This document shows positions 28,469 through 38,317 of a DNA stretch of 64,000 bases, one piece after another; the stretch's first letter is position 1, and every line of letters starts with the position of its first letter. The notes below the pieces were generated by a model that ran no database searches, had not been told where the DNA came from, and was given only the letters and a program-made list of their open reading frames with translations. The DNA lies in assembly GCA_038206395.1 (NCBI GenBank), contig JBBRAX010000002.1, positions 186,001-250,000 of the forward strand, read 5' to 3'. Position numbers and translations under genes: made by a program. The stretch comes from JAGSPQ01 sp038206395. Lineage in GTDB: Bacteria > Myxococcota > Myxococcia > Myxococcales > Myxococcaceae.

Positions 28469-29463
28469 GCGCCCATGGATAGCGCCGGGGCGTGCGCGGC
28501 GCCCAGCTGCTGCGCGAGGACCCTTTCGATTTCCACGGCGTCGTCGACCATTCGAATGGTCTGAAAGAGCAGCTCGGCCGCGGCGAAGGTGCGGCGCAGC
28601 GGGTTGAGCCACATCTTCAAGCGTCCGGCCGCGCGCTTCGGGTTGTCCGCGTGGCGGGCATACACCTGCCGCCAGAACCACCCGACCCGCGGCTTCAGCT
28701 CTTCCCAGTCTTCCGGCGACGGGTCGAAGCCCCGCTGCCCGAGAATCCGCTGGGCGAGGAAAGGGTCCGACACCGCGCCCCGCCCGATCATCACGTCCAC
28801 GCAGCCCGTCGTGTCGCGCAGCCGGTGGTAGTCAGCCACGGTGAACACGTCGCCGTTGCCGATGACGGGAATCGAGACCGCGTCGCGAATTCGCTGAAGC
28901 CAGCTCCACCTCGCCGGAGGCCGGTACGCGTCGGCCTTCGTGCGCGCGTGGACGACGAGCTCTTGCGCGCCGCCAGTTGCCAGCGCCTGCGCGCAGTCGA
29001 TCGCGAGATCAGGGTCGAGGATGCCGAGCCGCATCTTCGCGGTGACCATCATCGAAGGCGGCACCGCGGCGCGAACGGCGCGGAGGATGTCGTGAAGAAG
29101 CTGGGGCTCGCCGAGCAGCGCCGCTCCGCCGCGGTGGCGGTTCACGGTCTTCGCCGGGCAGCCGAAGTTGAGGTCGATGCCCCAGGGCTTCATCGCAGCG
29201 AGGCCGGCGGCGTTGAAGGCGAGGCTGTCGGGATCCGAGCCGAGCAGCTGAACGCGAACAGGAGTGCCGGCGGGGGTCTTCGCTGCGTTGAGAAGCTCGG
29301 GGCAGAAGTGGCGAAAGACCTTCTCGGGCACCGGCAGGTCCTGCACGCGAACGAACTCGGTGACACACCAGTCGAAGCCGCCAATCTGCGTCAGCGCATC
29401 GCGAAGGATGTCGTCGGCCACGCCTTCCATCGGCGCGAGGACGATGCGGCCGGGAGCGGTCAC
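28465..29463 (-). CDS. dusC: tRNA-dihydrouridine synthase (DusC-type)
   Basis: 332 residues from a GTG at 29463 that overlaps the upstream stop (GTGA); a TTG at 29478 is also in frame. Motifs: LAPMEGV at the flavin site, DLNFGCPAKTVNRHRGG with the catalytic Cys, TAKMRLG, VHARTK and GNGDV. The NFGCPxKTV form is that of DusC. It reduces uridine to dihydrouridine in tRNA. It sits inside an O-polysaccharide operon, coupled on both sides. Confidence 0.9.
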   Translation of the reverse strand: MTAPGRIVLAPMEGVADDILRDALTQIGGFDWCVTEFVRVQDLPVPEKVFRHFCPELLNAAKTPAGTPVRVQLLGSDPDSLAFNAAGLAAMKPWGIDLNFGCPAKTVNRHRGGAALLGEPQLLHDILRAVRAAVPPSMMVTAKMRLGILDPDLAIDCAQALATGGAQELVVHARTKADAYRPPARWSWLQRIRDAVSIPVIGNGDVFTVADYHRLRDTTGCVDVMIGRGAVSDPFLAQRILGQRGFDPSPEDWEELKPRVGWFWRQVYARHADNPKRAAGRLKMWLNPLRRTFAAAELLFQTIRMVDDAVEIERVLAQQLGAAHAPALSMGA

Positions 29464-30755
29464 TTCGGCTTGAGCCAACGGTTCAGCTGGCTGCCGAGCT
29501 GAGCGGCCAATGGCGGAACCACCGCAGGCCCGGCCAGCGCCACGGGGCCGATCGCGCGCAGTGGCCGCGCCTTCATCGCGAGCTGCAGCGCGGTGGCGTC
29601 AAAGGCGGGCGCCGCGGTGGGACGTTCGGCCGACGGCAGGCCCGACGAGGTGATCGCGGGGAACAGCGCGGCGAGGCGGGCGAGGAACAGGGGCTCGGCC
29701 TCGGCGATGCCTTCGGCGAACGCCAGCGGAAAGGGTCCGGTGCGAAGGCGATCGATCAGCACGGCGCAGCGGGCGGTCGCGCGCGCCTGCAGCCAATCGG
29801 GCAGCGAGAAGAGCGCCTGCGGCAGCACCACGCCCGGCTGCTTCAGGCGGGCAATCACCCAGGCCGACGTGCCCGCATCCAGCGACTTCATCAGCTGGCG
29901 AAAGTGGATCCGTTCGACGCTGTCGCCCGCCTCGAGGAACGCGACGTACTGGCCGCGCGCGCGGGTGAGGCCCTTGTTCGTGCGCACCGCGAAGTCGGCG
30001 GAGCCCGACCCGAGCACCTCGACCGCGAAGCCGTGGCGTTCGGCCTGCAGGCCCGAGAGCCGCTGCGCCTCTTCGAGGTTTCCGGAGGTGACGACCACCA
30101 CCTGCATCGGCCGCTGCGGCTGAGCGCCGAGCGACGCGAGGGTTCCCTGCAGCGCCGACAGCTCGCCCGCGGACGAGACGACGATGCTCAAGAGCCCAGG
30201 CTCTTTCGCGATTGCCGCTTCGGCCCCCGTGCGGCGGGCGACCAGCAGCAACCTTTCGGCCCCCGCGTCGGGGTTGAGCTGCTCGAGCAGCTGGCGAAGC
30301 TGGGCCTCGGCGTCGACGGCGAGTCCGGTCGATTGATGCGGGCCGATGACGACGTCGCGCGAGACGATGTGAAGCCCCGCCTGCTGCAGCCACCCGCGCA
30401 CGTCCGGCTCAGCCAGCGCTGGCGGCGGCGGCTTGCCGACCAGGGCCTGCAGCAACGAAGAGGCAGACGACGCGTTCGCGAAAGAGAAGACGACGTCGGC
30501 GTTCGGAGCGGCCTGCGTCACCGCTGCGAAGTTCTCGGCCCCGCCTTCTCGCGCGAAACCGTCGAAGGCGACGATCGCGTCCGGAGCGAAGGCGGTCAGC
30601 GCCGGCAGAGACTCGGGGTCGGCCAGCACCGTGCAGCCGTTGCCTTCGAGCGCGCGCACCAGCTGCGGATCTGAGCCGAGCAACACGACCTTCTTCTTCA
30701 GCCCCACGCGGCGCGCGACCAGCGAACGAAGATCCGCCGCCGTCTGCCCGCTCAT
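29460..30755 (-). CDS. Glycosyltransferase family 2-like protein
   Basis: 431 residues from the ATG at 30755 (ATGA overlap with the ATPase gene); the frame is open further upstream but only inside that gene. The first 190 residues have a Rossmann-like start (KKKVVLLGSDPQLVRALEG). The middle has a GT2-like core: LLSIVVSSAGELSALQGTLASL, later NKGLTRARGQYVAFLEAGD, in the place of the nucleotide-sugar and metal site. It probably adds a sugar to the polymer exported by the adjacent ABC transporter. Confidence 0.7.
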   Translation of the reverse strand: MSGQTAADLRSLVARRVGLKKKVVLLGSDPQLVRALEGNGCTVLADPESLPALTAFAPDAIVAFDGFAREGGAENFAAVTQAAPNADVVFSFANASSASSLLQALVGKPPPPALAEPDVRGWLQQAGLHIVSRDVVIGPHQSTGLAVDAEAQLRQLLEQLNPDAGAERLLLVARRTGAEAAIAKEPGLLSIVVSSAGELSALQGTLASLGAQPQRPMQVVVVTSGNLEEAQRLSGLQAERHGFAVEVLGSGSADFAVRTNKGLTRARGQYVAFLEAGDSVERIHFRQLMKSLDAGTSAWVIARLKQPGVVLPQALFSLPDWLQARATARCAVLIDRLRTGPFPLAFAEGIAEAEPLFLARLAALFPAITSSGLPSAERPTAAPAFDATALQLAMKARPLRAIGPVALAGPAVVPPLAAQLGSQLNRWLKPK

Positions 30756-31960
30756 CGCGGGGCCCACACGTGCACGGGGCGCAGCAGGCCGACGCCGGGC
30801 GCATCGACGGTGATGGTCAGCGGACGCTTCACCGTCTCGGCCGCGCCGACGCCGGGCGAGTGAATGGCCGCCGTCACCTGGTACTCGCCTTCGCAAATTC
30901 CGAGACGAGAGATGCTCAGCCGCGCGTGGCTGACGCCAGTGACGCCGGTGGTCGTGGAAAAAAGAACCGAGCCGGCGCTGACCAGCGCAACGGTGAGCTC
31001 GAGGGGAGCGTCGACTGGTGCCCACGTCACCGCCACCTCGAGGCCCGCCTCCGATGGAATCGCCGCCGTCTCGTGGCCCGCTGCATCGAACAGCGCAACC
31101 GCGGTGAGCTGCGTCAGAGCAACGGGCGCCGGCGCCGCCTCGGGAAGCGCGAGCCCTGGCGCCGACAACGCCGAGCTGCCCGTCTCGGCGGTCTGCGCTT
31201 CGGCAGCGGTCACGGCCTGCCGGTACGCTTCGATGACCTCGGCCGGCGGGCCGAGCATCCGAATGACGCCGCCGTCGATCCACGCGGCGAGGTCACACCA
31301 GCGGCTGACGGTGCCGAGGTCGTGGGTGACGAGGATGATCGTCTTCCCGCTCTGCTTGAACTCCGTCATCTTTGCGAAGGACTTGCGCTGAAAGTGCTCG
31401 TCACCGACGGCGAGGATCTCGTCGATGATCAGGATCTCGGGGTTCACGTGCGTCGCCACCGCGAAGGCCAGGCGCATGAACATGCCGCTGCTGTACGTGC
31501 GCACCTGCTCGTCGATGAAGTCGCCGAGCTCGGCAAAGGCGATGATCGTTTCCATCTGCGCCTTCACTTCGGCGCGCGTCATCCCGAGGATGATGCCGTT
31601 GATGAGGATGTTCTCACGGCCCGTGAAGTCGGGGTGGAAGCCGGCGCCGAGATCCAGCAGGGCCGAGATGCGGCCTGCGACCTCGATCGTGCCTTCGGTG
31701 GGCGTGTAGATGCCCGTCATCAGCTTCAGCAGCGTGCTCTTGCCCGAGCCGTTGCGGCCAACGATGCCGATGGTGCTGCCCTTCGGCACCACGAGGTCCA
31801 CGCCCTTGAGCGCCTCGATGTAGTTCCACGGCTCGAGCGCCTTGCGCTTGCCGGTGAGGATGCGCACGAGCTCCGTCTTCAGCGTCGTGTATTCGCGGCG
31901 GATGACGCGCTTCTTGAAGCGCTTCACCACCCCTTTGAGGACGAAGGCGTTCTGGCTCAC
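30752..31960 (-). CDS. wzt: Polysaccharide ABC transporter ATP-binding protein (Wzt/TagH type)
   Basis: 402 residues. Walker A is GRNGSGKSTLL, the signature motif is YSSGMFMRLAF, Walker B is EILIIDEIL, and the switch His is in LVTHD. After about residue 245 comes a C-terminal beta-rich extension of the Wzt-C kind, which in other systems binds the capped polymer end. It overlaps both neighbours by four bases. It powers export of the finished polymer with the permease encoded upstream. Confidence 0.94.
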   Translation of the reverse strand: MSQNAFVLKGVVKRFKKRVIRREYTTLKTELVRILTGKRKALEPWNYIEALKGVDLVVPKGSTIGIVGRNGSGKSTLLKLMTGIYTPTEGTIEVAGRISALLDLGAGFHPDFTGRENILINGIILGMTRAEVKAQMETIIAFAELGDFIDEQVRTYSSGMFMRLAFAVATHVNPEILIIDEILAVGDEHFQRKSFAKMTEFKQSGKTIILVTHDLGTVSRWCDLAAWIDGGVIRMLGPPAEVIEAYRQAVTAAEAQTAETGSSALSAPGLALPEAAPAPVALTQLTAVALFDAAGHETAAIPSEAGLEVAVTWAPVDAPLELTVALVSAGSVLFSTTTGVTGVSHARLSISRLGICEGEYQVTAAIHSPGVGAAETVKRPLTITVDAPGVGLLRPVHVWAPR

Positions 31961-32736
31961 ACCAGCTCCGCGAACTCTTCACGCCGGCGTTCGAAGACGC
32001 CCGCGCTGAGCCAGAGCACCACCAGCGAGATGACGGTCACCGCGGCAAGGGGCTTCGGGTCGGGCCACGCGTGCAGGTAGAAGATCGAACGGTACGCATC
32101 GACGAGAGCGGCCATCGGGTTCGCGTAGAGCACGACCTGCTGGTAGTCGGCCGGCACCGACGACATCGACCAGACGATTGGCGTGAGGAAGAACATCATC
32201 TGCATCACGTTGAGCACGATGTGCTGCAGGTCGCGCAGCGCGACGTTGAACGCCGACACGAGGTACGTGATCCCGAGAATGAGAATCGTCTGCACGATCA
32301 CCAGCGGGAAGAAGAGCACCACGTGCCAGGTCGGCCACTGCCCGTAGAGCATGCCCAGCAGGATCAACAGCGGCAGCGAGAGCAGGTAGTTGAGCAGGTT
32401 CGTCGCGACCACCGTCGCGGGCAGCACCTGGGCGGGGAAGTGAACCTTGGTCAGCAGGTCGCGCCGGTCGGACACGCTGCTCGCGCCCGCGCCGATGGAA
32501 GTCGAGAAGAAGATCCACGGCAGCAGCGCGATGAAGAGGAAGTACGGGTACGCGGGCTGGCCGCTTTTCAGCAGGAACCCGAAGACGAACGCGTAGACCA
32601 GCATGCTCAGGGTGGGGTTCAGAAAGGTCCACAGAAAGCCGAGCACCGAGGCGCGGTACCGGGCCTTGAGCTCGCGCACCGTCAGGCTCCAGAGCAGCGC
32701 GCGGTACTGGTACAGCTCTTTGAGGTTCTTCAGCAT
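31957..32736 (-). CDS. wzm: Polysaccharide ABC transporter permease (Wzm/TagG type)
   Basis: 259 residues from the ATG at 32736, which shares one base with the upstream stop (TGATG). Six hydrophobic segments are visible, and the N-terminal YQYRALLWSLTVRELKARYRASVLGFLW is the family signature. With the ATPase it forms the O-polysaccharide or teichoic-acid-type exporter in the inner membrane. The larger frame upstream belongs to another gene. Confidence 0.94.
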   Translation of the reverse strand: MLKNLKELYQYRALLWSLTVRELKARYRASVLGFLWTFLNPTLSMLVYAFVFGFLLKSGQPAYPYFLFIALLPWIFFSTSIGAGASSVSDRRDLLTKVHFPAQVLPATVVATNLLNYLLSLPLLILLGMLYGQWPTWHVVLFFPLVIVQTILILGITYLVSAFNVALRDLQHIVLNVMQMMFFLTPIVWSMSSVPADYQQVVLYANPMAALVDAYRSIFYLHAWPDPKPLAAVTVISLVVLWLSAGVFERRREEFAELV

Positions 32737-33827
32737 CAGGTCAGCGCCTTCTTTAGCGCGGCGGCCACCTGTTCCTGCTGGGCCGCCGTGAGCTCGGGGT
32801 AGAGGGGCAAAGAGATCATCTGGGCGGCCGCGCGCTCGGCCATCGGGAAATCGCCTTTGGCGTGGCCGGGAAAAGCGCCCTGCAGGTGAATCGGCACGGG
32901 GTAGTGAACGCCCACGCCGACCCCATGTTCCTGCATCGACTTCATCACCGCGTCGCGGCGGTCGGCCGGAACCTGAATGGCGTAGATGTGCCAGATGTGG
33001 CGGTTGCCCGGGACTTCGCGCGGCAGCGTCGCCAGGCCGTCGAGCAGTGCGTGGTAGCGCTCGGCCGCGGCGCGGCGCTGATCGTTGTACGTGGCGAGCC
33101 GCTTCAGCTTCGCGCGCAGCACCACCGCCTGCAGCGTGTCGAGGCGGCTGTTGAAGCCGGGTTCGGGGTGGAAGTACTTCACCTCGCTGCCGTAGTTGCG
33201 CAGCGCGCGCAGCTTCGTTGCAGTGGCGTCGTCGTCGGTGGTGACTGCGCCGGCGTCGCCGTACGCGCCCAGGTTCTTGCCCGGGTAGAAGCTGGTGCCC
33301 GCCGAGGCGCCAAAGGTGCCGGCCATCTTTCCGTGCTGCGAAGCACCCTGCGCCTGCGCTGCGTCCTCGAGCACCACCAGGCCATGCTCCAGAGCGAAAG
33401 CCGACACCGCCACCATGTTCGCCACCTGCCCGAACAGGTGCACCGGGAAGATCGCCTTCGTCTTCGGGCCGACCTGCTTCGCGCACGACGCGAAGTCGAT
33501 CAGGTGGTCCGCATCGCAGTCGACGAACTTCACCGTGCAGCCCGCGCGCGCGACCGCCAGCGCCGTGGCGATGAAGCTGTTCGCCGGCACCAGCACCTCG
33601 TCGCCTGCCTCGAGGCCCGCCGCGCGCACGCAGAGCTCGAGCGCGTCGGTGCCGTTGGCGACCGCGATGCAGTGCTTCACGCCCAGGAACGCGGCGTACT
33701 CGGACTCGAAGTCCGTCACGTCGGGCCCGAGGATGAACGCAGTCCTGGCGAGGACGCGATCCCACCCTTCTTTGATTTCCTTCTCCAGCGGCTGGAAGTT
33801 GGCCGCGAGGTCGACGAGGGGAATCAC
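32736..33827 (-). CDS. DegT/DnrJ/EryC1-family sugar aminotransferase
   Basis: 363 residues from a GTG at 33827 that overlaps the upstream stop (GTGA). Family motifs: IPLVDLAANFQPLEKEI, VANGTDALELCVRAAGLEAGDEV, VPANSFIATALAV, EDAAQAQGA and SFYPGKNLGAYGDAGAVTT, whose Lys binds pyridoxal phosphate. It transfers an amino group to a keto-sugar nucleotide, most likely the product of the oxidoreductase encoded upstream. Confidence 0.95.
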   Translation of the reverse strand: MIPLVDLAANFQPLEKEIKEGWDRVLARTAFILGPDVTDFESEYAAFLGVKHCIAVANGTDALELCVRAAGLEAGDEVLVPANSFIATALAVARAGCTVKFVDCDADHLIDFASCAKQVGPKTKAIFPVHLFGQVANMVAVSAFALEHGLVVLEDAAQAQGASQHGKMAGTFGASAGTSFYPGKNLGAYGDAGAVTTDDDATATKLRALRNYGSEVKYFHPEPGFNSRLDTLQAVVLRAKLKRLATYNDQRRAAAERYHALLDGLATLPREVPGNRHIWHIYAIQVPADRRDAVMKSMQEHGVGVGVHYPVPIHLQGAFPGHAKGDFPMAERAAAQMISLPLYPELTAAQQEQVAAALKKALT

Positions 33828-34843
33828 GCCACCCTCTCTTCGCGCCCGCCACCTTCGATCGAACGCGTGATCGCCTCGAGCGCGCGCACCACGCGAATCC
33901 CAAGCGCGGCGTCGGTGATGGGCGTCTTCCCTTCGTTCACGCACTCGAGAAAATGCGCGCACTCGGCCTTCAGTGGCTCGCCAGCGGCAACCTTCGGAAC
34001 CGTGATCTCGCCCTCGCGCACTGACGCGCGGAACCCCGCGAAGGTATCGACGATGCCACCCACCTTCTCGTCGGTGACGCCGCGGTCGTAGAGGCGAATC
34101 GGCGCTTCGAGGTTCGTGTCGTCGAACGTCAACATCCGCCGGTCGCCGACGACCGTGATGTCGCGGCCCTTGCGCGGGTTCAGCCAGCTGGCCTTCAGGT
34201 TCACCAGCACGCCGTTCGGGTACTTCAGCGTCGCGAAGACGACGTCGGGCACGCCTGAGTTGATGTAGGTGCCGCCGACGGCCGAGACGCTGACCGCCTG
34301 CGCGCCCAGCCAGTGGTCGACGATGCTGATGTCGTGGGCGGCCAGATCCCACGCGGCGTCCACGTCGACGCGAATCGGCCCCAGGTTCGTCCTTTCCATC
34401 GACAGGTAATACAAGCGGCCGAGGTCCCCCGAGTCGATGCGCTGCTTCACCTCGCGCACCGCGGGGTTGAAGAGAAAGACGTGGCCAACCATCAGCACCA
34501 GGCCCTTCTTCTTCGCCAGGTCATCCAGCGCTTCGGCGTCCTCGAGCCGCGACGCCATCGGCTTCTCGACCAGCACGTGCTTGCCAGCATTCAAGGCCTC
34601 GCGGCACAGCGCGAAGTGGGTGCTGGTCGGGGTCGCGATCACCACCGCATCGACTTCCGGGTCGGCGAGCACCGCCTCGACATCGCCCGCCATCGCCACG
34701 TCCGGGAACTTCACCTTCAACGCTTCGAGGCGCTGCGGCCGGGTGTCGACGACATGCTTGACGCGGCTCGCCGGGGCCGAATGGAAATTGCGGATGAGGT
34801 TGGGACCCCAGTGGCCCGCTCCGACGACGGCGATGCAAAGCAT
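33824..34843 (-). CDS. Gfo/Idh/MocA-family sugar-nucleotide oxidoreductase
   Basis: 339 residues from the ATG at 34843; the open frame continues upstream without a better start. The NAD-binding motif is IAVVGAGHWGPNLIRNF, followed by VIATPTSTHF, the EKP triad (HVLVEKPM), and AAWDLAAHDISIVDHW. WlbA/WbpB-like enzymes of this kind oxidise position 3 of UDP-sugar acids before amination, which fits the following aminotransferase. It is the first gene of the leftward operon, 70 bases from the divergent membrane-protein gene. Confidence 0.93.
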   Translation of the reverse strand: MLCIAVVGAGHWGPNLIRNFHSAPASRVKHVVDTRPQRLEALKVKFPDVAMAGDVEAVLADPEVDAVVIATPTSTHFALCREALNAGKHVLVEKPMASRLEDAEALDDLAKKKGLVLMVGHVFLFNPAVREVKQRIDSGDLGRLYYLSMERTNLGPIRVDVDAAWDLAAHDISIVDHWLGAQAVSVSAVGGTYINSGVPDVVFATLKYPNGVLVNLKASWLNPRKGRDITVVGDRRMLTFDDTNLEAPIRLYDRGVTDEKVGGIVDTFAGFRASVREGEITVPKVAAGEPLKAECAHFLECVNEGKTPITDAALGIRVVRALEAITRSIEGGGREERVA

Positions 34844-34913
34844 GTGGGTGCGACCTACCGGGGTGTCGGCACGCGTGCAAGCGACTCGGGACCAGCCTAA
34901 AAGCCGCCGGCCC

Positions 34914-36875
34914 ATGCCGAAGCTCCCTCCCTGGTTGGTCCCCGTCATCTTCTGTGCCGGTGGGTTGGTGATGGCGCACCACCCGATGATGAAAGACGGG
35001 CTGGGTTTCATTCAGTTCGACTGGGGCGACACGCGCTTCGTCAACTTCATGCTCGAGCACACCTGGCAGTGGGTGCTTCGAAACCCCGCCCACGCCGAGC
35101 TGTGGAGCCCTCCGTTCTTCTACCCGGTCGAAGGCCACCTCGCGTGGTCCGAGAACATGTTTGGCGGGGTGCCGTTCTACGCGCCGTGGCGAATCCTTGG
35201 CTTCGATGTCGCGACCGCGTTCCAGCTGTGGGTGATGACGCTCGGCGCGCTGAACTTCACCGCGGCGTACTACTTCTTTCGGCGGTGTCTGAAGGTCGAC
35301 GGCTTCGCGGCCTCGGCGGCGGCAGCGCTGTTCGCGTTCGCCGGCATGCGCATCAACCAGACAATGCACTACCAGCTGTTTCCCCAGTTCTTTTCAATCT
35401 GGGCGGTGCACGCGTGCTGGCGGCTGGCGGTCGACTTCAAAGCGCTGACCGAGAGGCAGCGCACCTTCTGGCTGGTGGTGCTCTTTGCTTCAGTGACCTG
35501 GCAGATCCTCGTCGGCATCTACCTGGGCTGGTTCCTCATCTTCGGCCTCGCGGTCGCGGGCGGCATCGGGCTGCTCTACCGCGACGGCCGCGAGCGCATC
35601 TGGTTCGTGCTGAAGAGCCACCCGTTCACCATCGCGCTGCTGTCGGCCGTGTGTCTGACGCTGCTGCTGCCAGTGGGCTTGCGTTACGCAGGCACGGCCG
35701 AAGAGTTCGGCGGGCGGCCGTTCGAAGAAGCGCTGACGATGATTCCCGAGCCGCGCGCGTGGCTGCACTTCGGCCCGTACAGCTGGTGGTACGCAGGGCT
35801 CGAGAAGTTTCCGATGTTCCAGAAGATCGTGATGTCGCACGAGCAGCGCATCGGCTTCGGCATCGTGACGAGCCTGCTGTGCTTCGTGGGCATGTACTTC
35901 TCGCGAAGGGATCGCGCGCTGGCGTTCGTGGGAATGGTTCTGGTGCTGCTCTTCGCGTTCACCACGCTCTGGGGCGACTACCCGGAAGGCTTCACTGCCT
36001 GGAAGTACATCTGGGGCTACTTCCCCGGAGCGAAGGCCATTCGCGGGGTCGCCCGGGTAGCCCTTCTCTATTTGATTGGCGTCTCGATGTTCACCGCCGT
36101 CGCGATTCACCACCTGCGCGCGATGGGCTCGAAGCTCGCGGTGCTCGGCGTGCTGCTGGGCCTCGCCAGCGTCATCGAGCAGGGCGAGACGACTCCCGCG
36201 TTCAGCAAGAAAGACCAGACCGTCGACCTCGAAGAAATCTCGGCCGCGATTCCGGCGGACTGCGAGGTCTTCTTCTTCAGCCCCATCGACGCGCGCGGCC
36301 CGTACTGGAAGTACCAGCTCGACGCGATGCTGGTGGCGCTGAGCCGCGGCATTCCCACCCTCAACGGCTACTCGGGCCAGAGCCCTGCGGGTTACCCGCT
36401 GGGCGACCCGGTGATTCACTCACCAGGGCACGAACAGGCGCTGGCGCGCGCGGCGCAGGCGTGGGTGAACGAGAAGAAAATCACGAAGAAGGTCTGCTGG
36501 GCGAAGGTCGGCCTGCAGGAAGGCCCGGCGAAGTCGAAGTTCATCGCCCAGCAGGTGCCCACGAGCTTGATCGCCGGCCAGCGCGCCAGCGTGACGCTGA
36601 AGTTCAAGAACATCGGCGAAGAGACCTGGGACCCCGCGCAGAACTTCCGCCTCGGGTCGCAGGCCCCGCGCGACAGCACCACCTGGGGGATGAACCGGGT
36701 GCAGCTGCCGCGGGCAGTGAAGCCGGGGGACGAGGTCGAGATTCCTTTCGAGGTAGCCGCTCCGGCCGAGCCGGGGAAGTACGCGTTCTCTTTCCGGCTG
36801 GTCCACGAGATGGTGGCGTGGTTCGGCAACGCGAGCAGTCCCGTCGAGATCGAGGTCACCGCACCGCCGCCATGA
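34914..36875 (+). CDS. GT-C-like multispanning membrane protein with C-terminal NBR1-type Ig domain
   Basis: 653 residues from the ATG at 34914. About eleven hydrophobic segments span residues 10-430. An acidic DWGDTRF motif sits in the first extracytoplasmic loop, as in GT-C lipid-linked glycosyltransferases. The last 110 residues match the NBR1-like Ig fold: VTLKFKNIGEETW, RLGSQAPRDSTTWGMNRV, and PGKYAFSFRLVHEMVAWFG. It overlaps glgA by four bases (ATGA). It probably transfers or binds sugars outside the inner membrane. Confidence 0.8.
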   Translation: MPKLPPWLVPVIFCAGGLVMAHHPMMKDGLGFIQFDWGDTRFVNFMLEHTWQWVLRNPAHAELWSPPFFYPVEGHLAWSENMFGGVPFYAPWRILGFDVATAFQLWVMTLGALNFTAAYYFFRRCLKVDGFAASAAAALFAFAGMRINQTMHYQLFPQFFSIWAVHACWRLAVDFKALTERQRTFWLVVLFASVTWQILVGIYLGWFLIFGLAVAGGIGLLYRDGRERIWFVLKSHPFTIALLSAVCLTLLLPVGLRYAGTAEEFGGRPFEEALTMIPEPRAWLHFGPYSWWYAGLEKFPMFQKIVMSHEQRIGFGIVTSLLCFVGMYFSRRDRALAFVGMVLVLLFAFTTLWGDYPEGFTAWKYIWGYFPGAKAIRGVARVALLYLIGVSMFTAVAIHHLRAMGSKLAVLGVLLGLASVIEQGETTPAFSKKDQTVDLEEISAAIPADCEVFFFSPIDARGPYWKYQLDAMLVALSRGIPTLNGYSGQSPAGYPLGDPVIHSPGHEQALARAAQAWVNEKKITKKVCWAKVGLQEGPAKSKFIAQQVPTSLIAGQRASVTLKFKNIGEETWDPAQNFRLGSQAPRDSTTWGMNRVQLPRAVKPGDEVEIPFEVAAPAEPGKYAFSFRLVHEMVAWFGNASSPVEIEVTAPPP

Positions 36876-38317
36876 ACATCCTCTTCCTGAGCTCCGAGGT
36901 CGCGCCTTTCGCAAAGACGGGCGGCCTCGGCGACGTGTCGGCCGCGCTGCCGCGCACGCTGCACCGGCACGGCCACGACGTTCGCGTCTTCCTGCCGCTG
37001 TACGCACGCATCGACCCGAAGAAGCACACCTTTCGCCGCGTCGATTCGCTGCGCGGCCTGAAGATTCACGTCGGCCCGCGCAGCTTCGACGTCTCGATCT
37101 TCGCGGCGACGCTGCCGGGCTCGACGCTCGAGGTCTTCTTCGTTCACTGCCCAGCGCTGTACGACCGGCCGAGCATCTACAGCCACGACGGCGACGAGCA
37201 CCTGCGGTTCCTGGTGCTGAACTGCGCCGCGCTCGAGTGCGCCCAGCGCATGCGGTTCGCGCCCGACGTCGTTCACTGCAACGACTGGCAGACGGCGATG
37301 GTGCCCCTGCTGCTGCGAACGCGCTTCGCGTGGGATCAGCAGATCTTCGGCCGCACGAAGACGGTGCTGACGATTCACAACCTGAACTACCAGGGCATGT
37401 TCCCCTCGAGCATCGTCGGCGACCTGGGCCTGTGGGACTCGCAGCACCTGCTCCACCAGGATCAGCTGCGCGAGGGCCGGGTGAACTTCCTGCTGCACGG
37501 CATCCTCTACGCGAACGCGATCACCACGGTCAGCCCCACTTACGCGCGCGAGATTCGCGGCGCGGAGTACGGCGTGGGCCTCGACGGCGTGCTGCGCGGA
37601 CGCGGCGCCGCGGTGCAGGGCATCCTCAACGGCGTCGACTACGAAGAGTGGAGCCCTCAAGCGGACAAGCTGATTCCGGTGCGCTTCGGCCCGGAGTCGC
37701 TCGAAGGAAAAGAGCGGTGCAAGCAGGCGCTGCTCGCCCGCGCGAAGCTGCCATCGATTCCCGACGTGCCGTTGATCGGCATCGTCTCGCGGCTCGCCGG
37801 CCAGAAGGGGTTCGACCTCTTCCCCGGCGCCCTGCCCCGCCTTCTTCAGCGCGAACGCTTTCAGCTGATCGTCACCGGCAGCGGCGAACGCCACTTCGAG
37901 CGGATGTTCCGCCAGCTGCAGGAACAGTTTCCGCACCAGGTGAGGTTCAACAACGCCTTCGACAACGAGATGGCGCACTGGATTGAAGCCGGCTCGGACT
38001 TCTTTCTGATGCCCTCGCGCTACGAGCCGTGCGGCCTCAACCAGATGTACAGCCTCAAGTACGGCACGGTGCCCATCGTGCGGAAGACGGGCGGCCTCGC
38101 CGACACCGTCGAGCTCTGGAACCCGCGCACCGCCGAAGGCACCGGCATCGTCTTCGAGACCTACGATTCCTTCGGCCTCTACTGGGCCGTGTCGGAAGCG
38201 CTGAAGACCTACAAGCAGCGCACCCCCTACCGGCGCCTGCAGCAGAACGGCATGGCGCAGGACTTCTCGTGGGACCACCAGGTCGCCGCCTACGAGACGC
38301 TGTACCGAAAGCTATGA
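36872..38317 (+). CDS. glgA: Glycogen synthase (GT5)
   Basis: 481 residues, the usual length for GlgA. The N-terminal ADP-glucose-binding KTGGLGDV is at about residue 15. Other motifs are DVVHCNDWQTAM, LTIHNLNYQGMF, SPTYAREI, SRLAGQKGFDL, and SRYEPCGLNQMYSLKYGTVPIVRKTGGL. It elongates alpha-1,4-glucan with ADP-glucose. No glgC, branching enzyme or phosphorylase is in the window. It is translationally coupled to the membrane protein before it and the Sel1 lipoprotein after it. Confidence 0.96.
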   Translation: MNILFLSSEVAPFAKTGGLGDVSAALPRTLHRHGHDVRVFLPLYARIDPKKHTFRRVDSLRGLKIHVGPRSFDVSIFAATLPGSTLEVFFVHCPALYDRPSIYSHDGDEHLRFLVLNCAALECAQRMRFAPDVVHCNDWQTAMVPLLLRTRFAWDQQIFGRTKTVLTIHNLNYQGMFPSSIVGDLGLWDSQHLLHQDQLREGRVNFLLHGILYANAITTVSPTYAREIRGAEYGVGLDGVLRGRGAAVQGILNGVDYEEWSPQADKLIPVRFGPESLEGKERCKQALLARAKLPSIPDVPLIGIVSRLAGQKGFDLFPGALPRLLQRERFQLIVTGSGERHFERMFRQLQEQFPHQVRFNNAFDNEMAHWIEAGSDFFLMPSRYEPCGLNQMYSLKYGTVPIVRKTGGLADTVELWNPRTAEGTGIVFETYDSFGLYWAVSEALKTYKQRTPYRRLQQNGMAQDFSWDHQVAAYETLYRKL

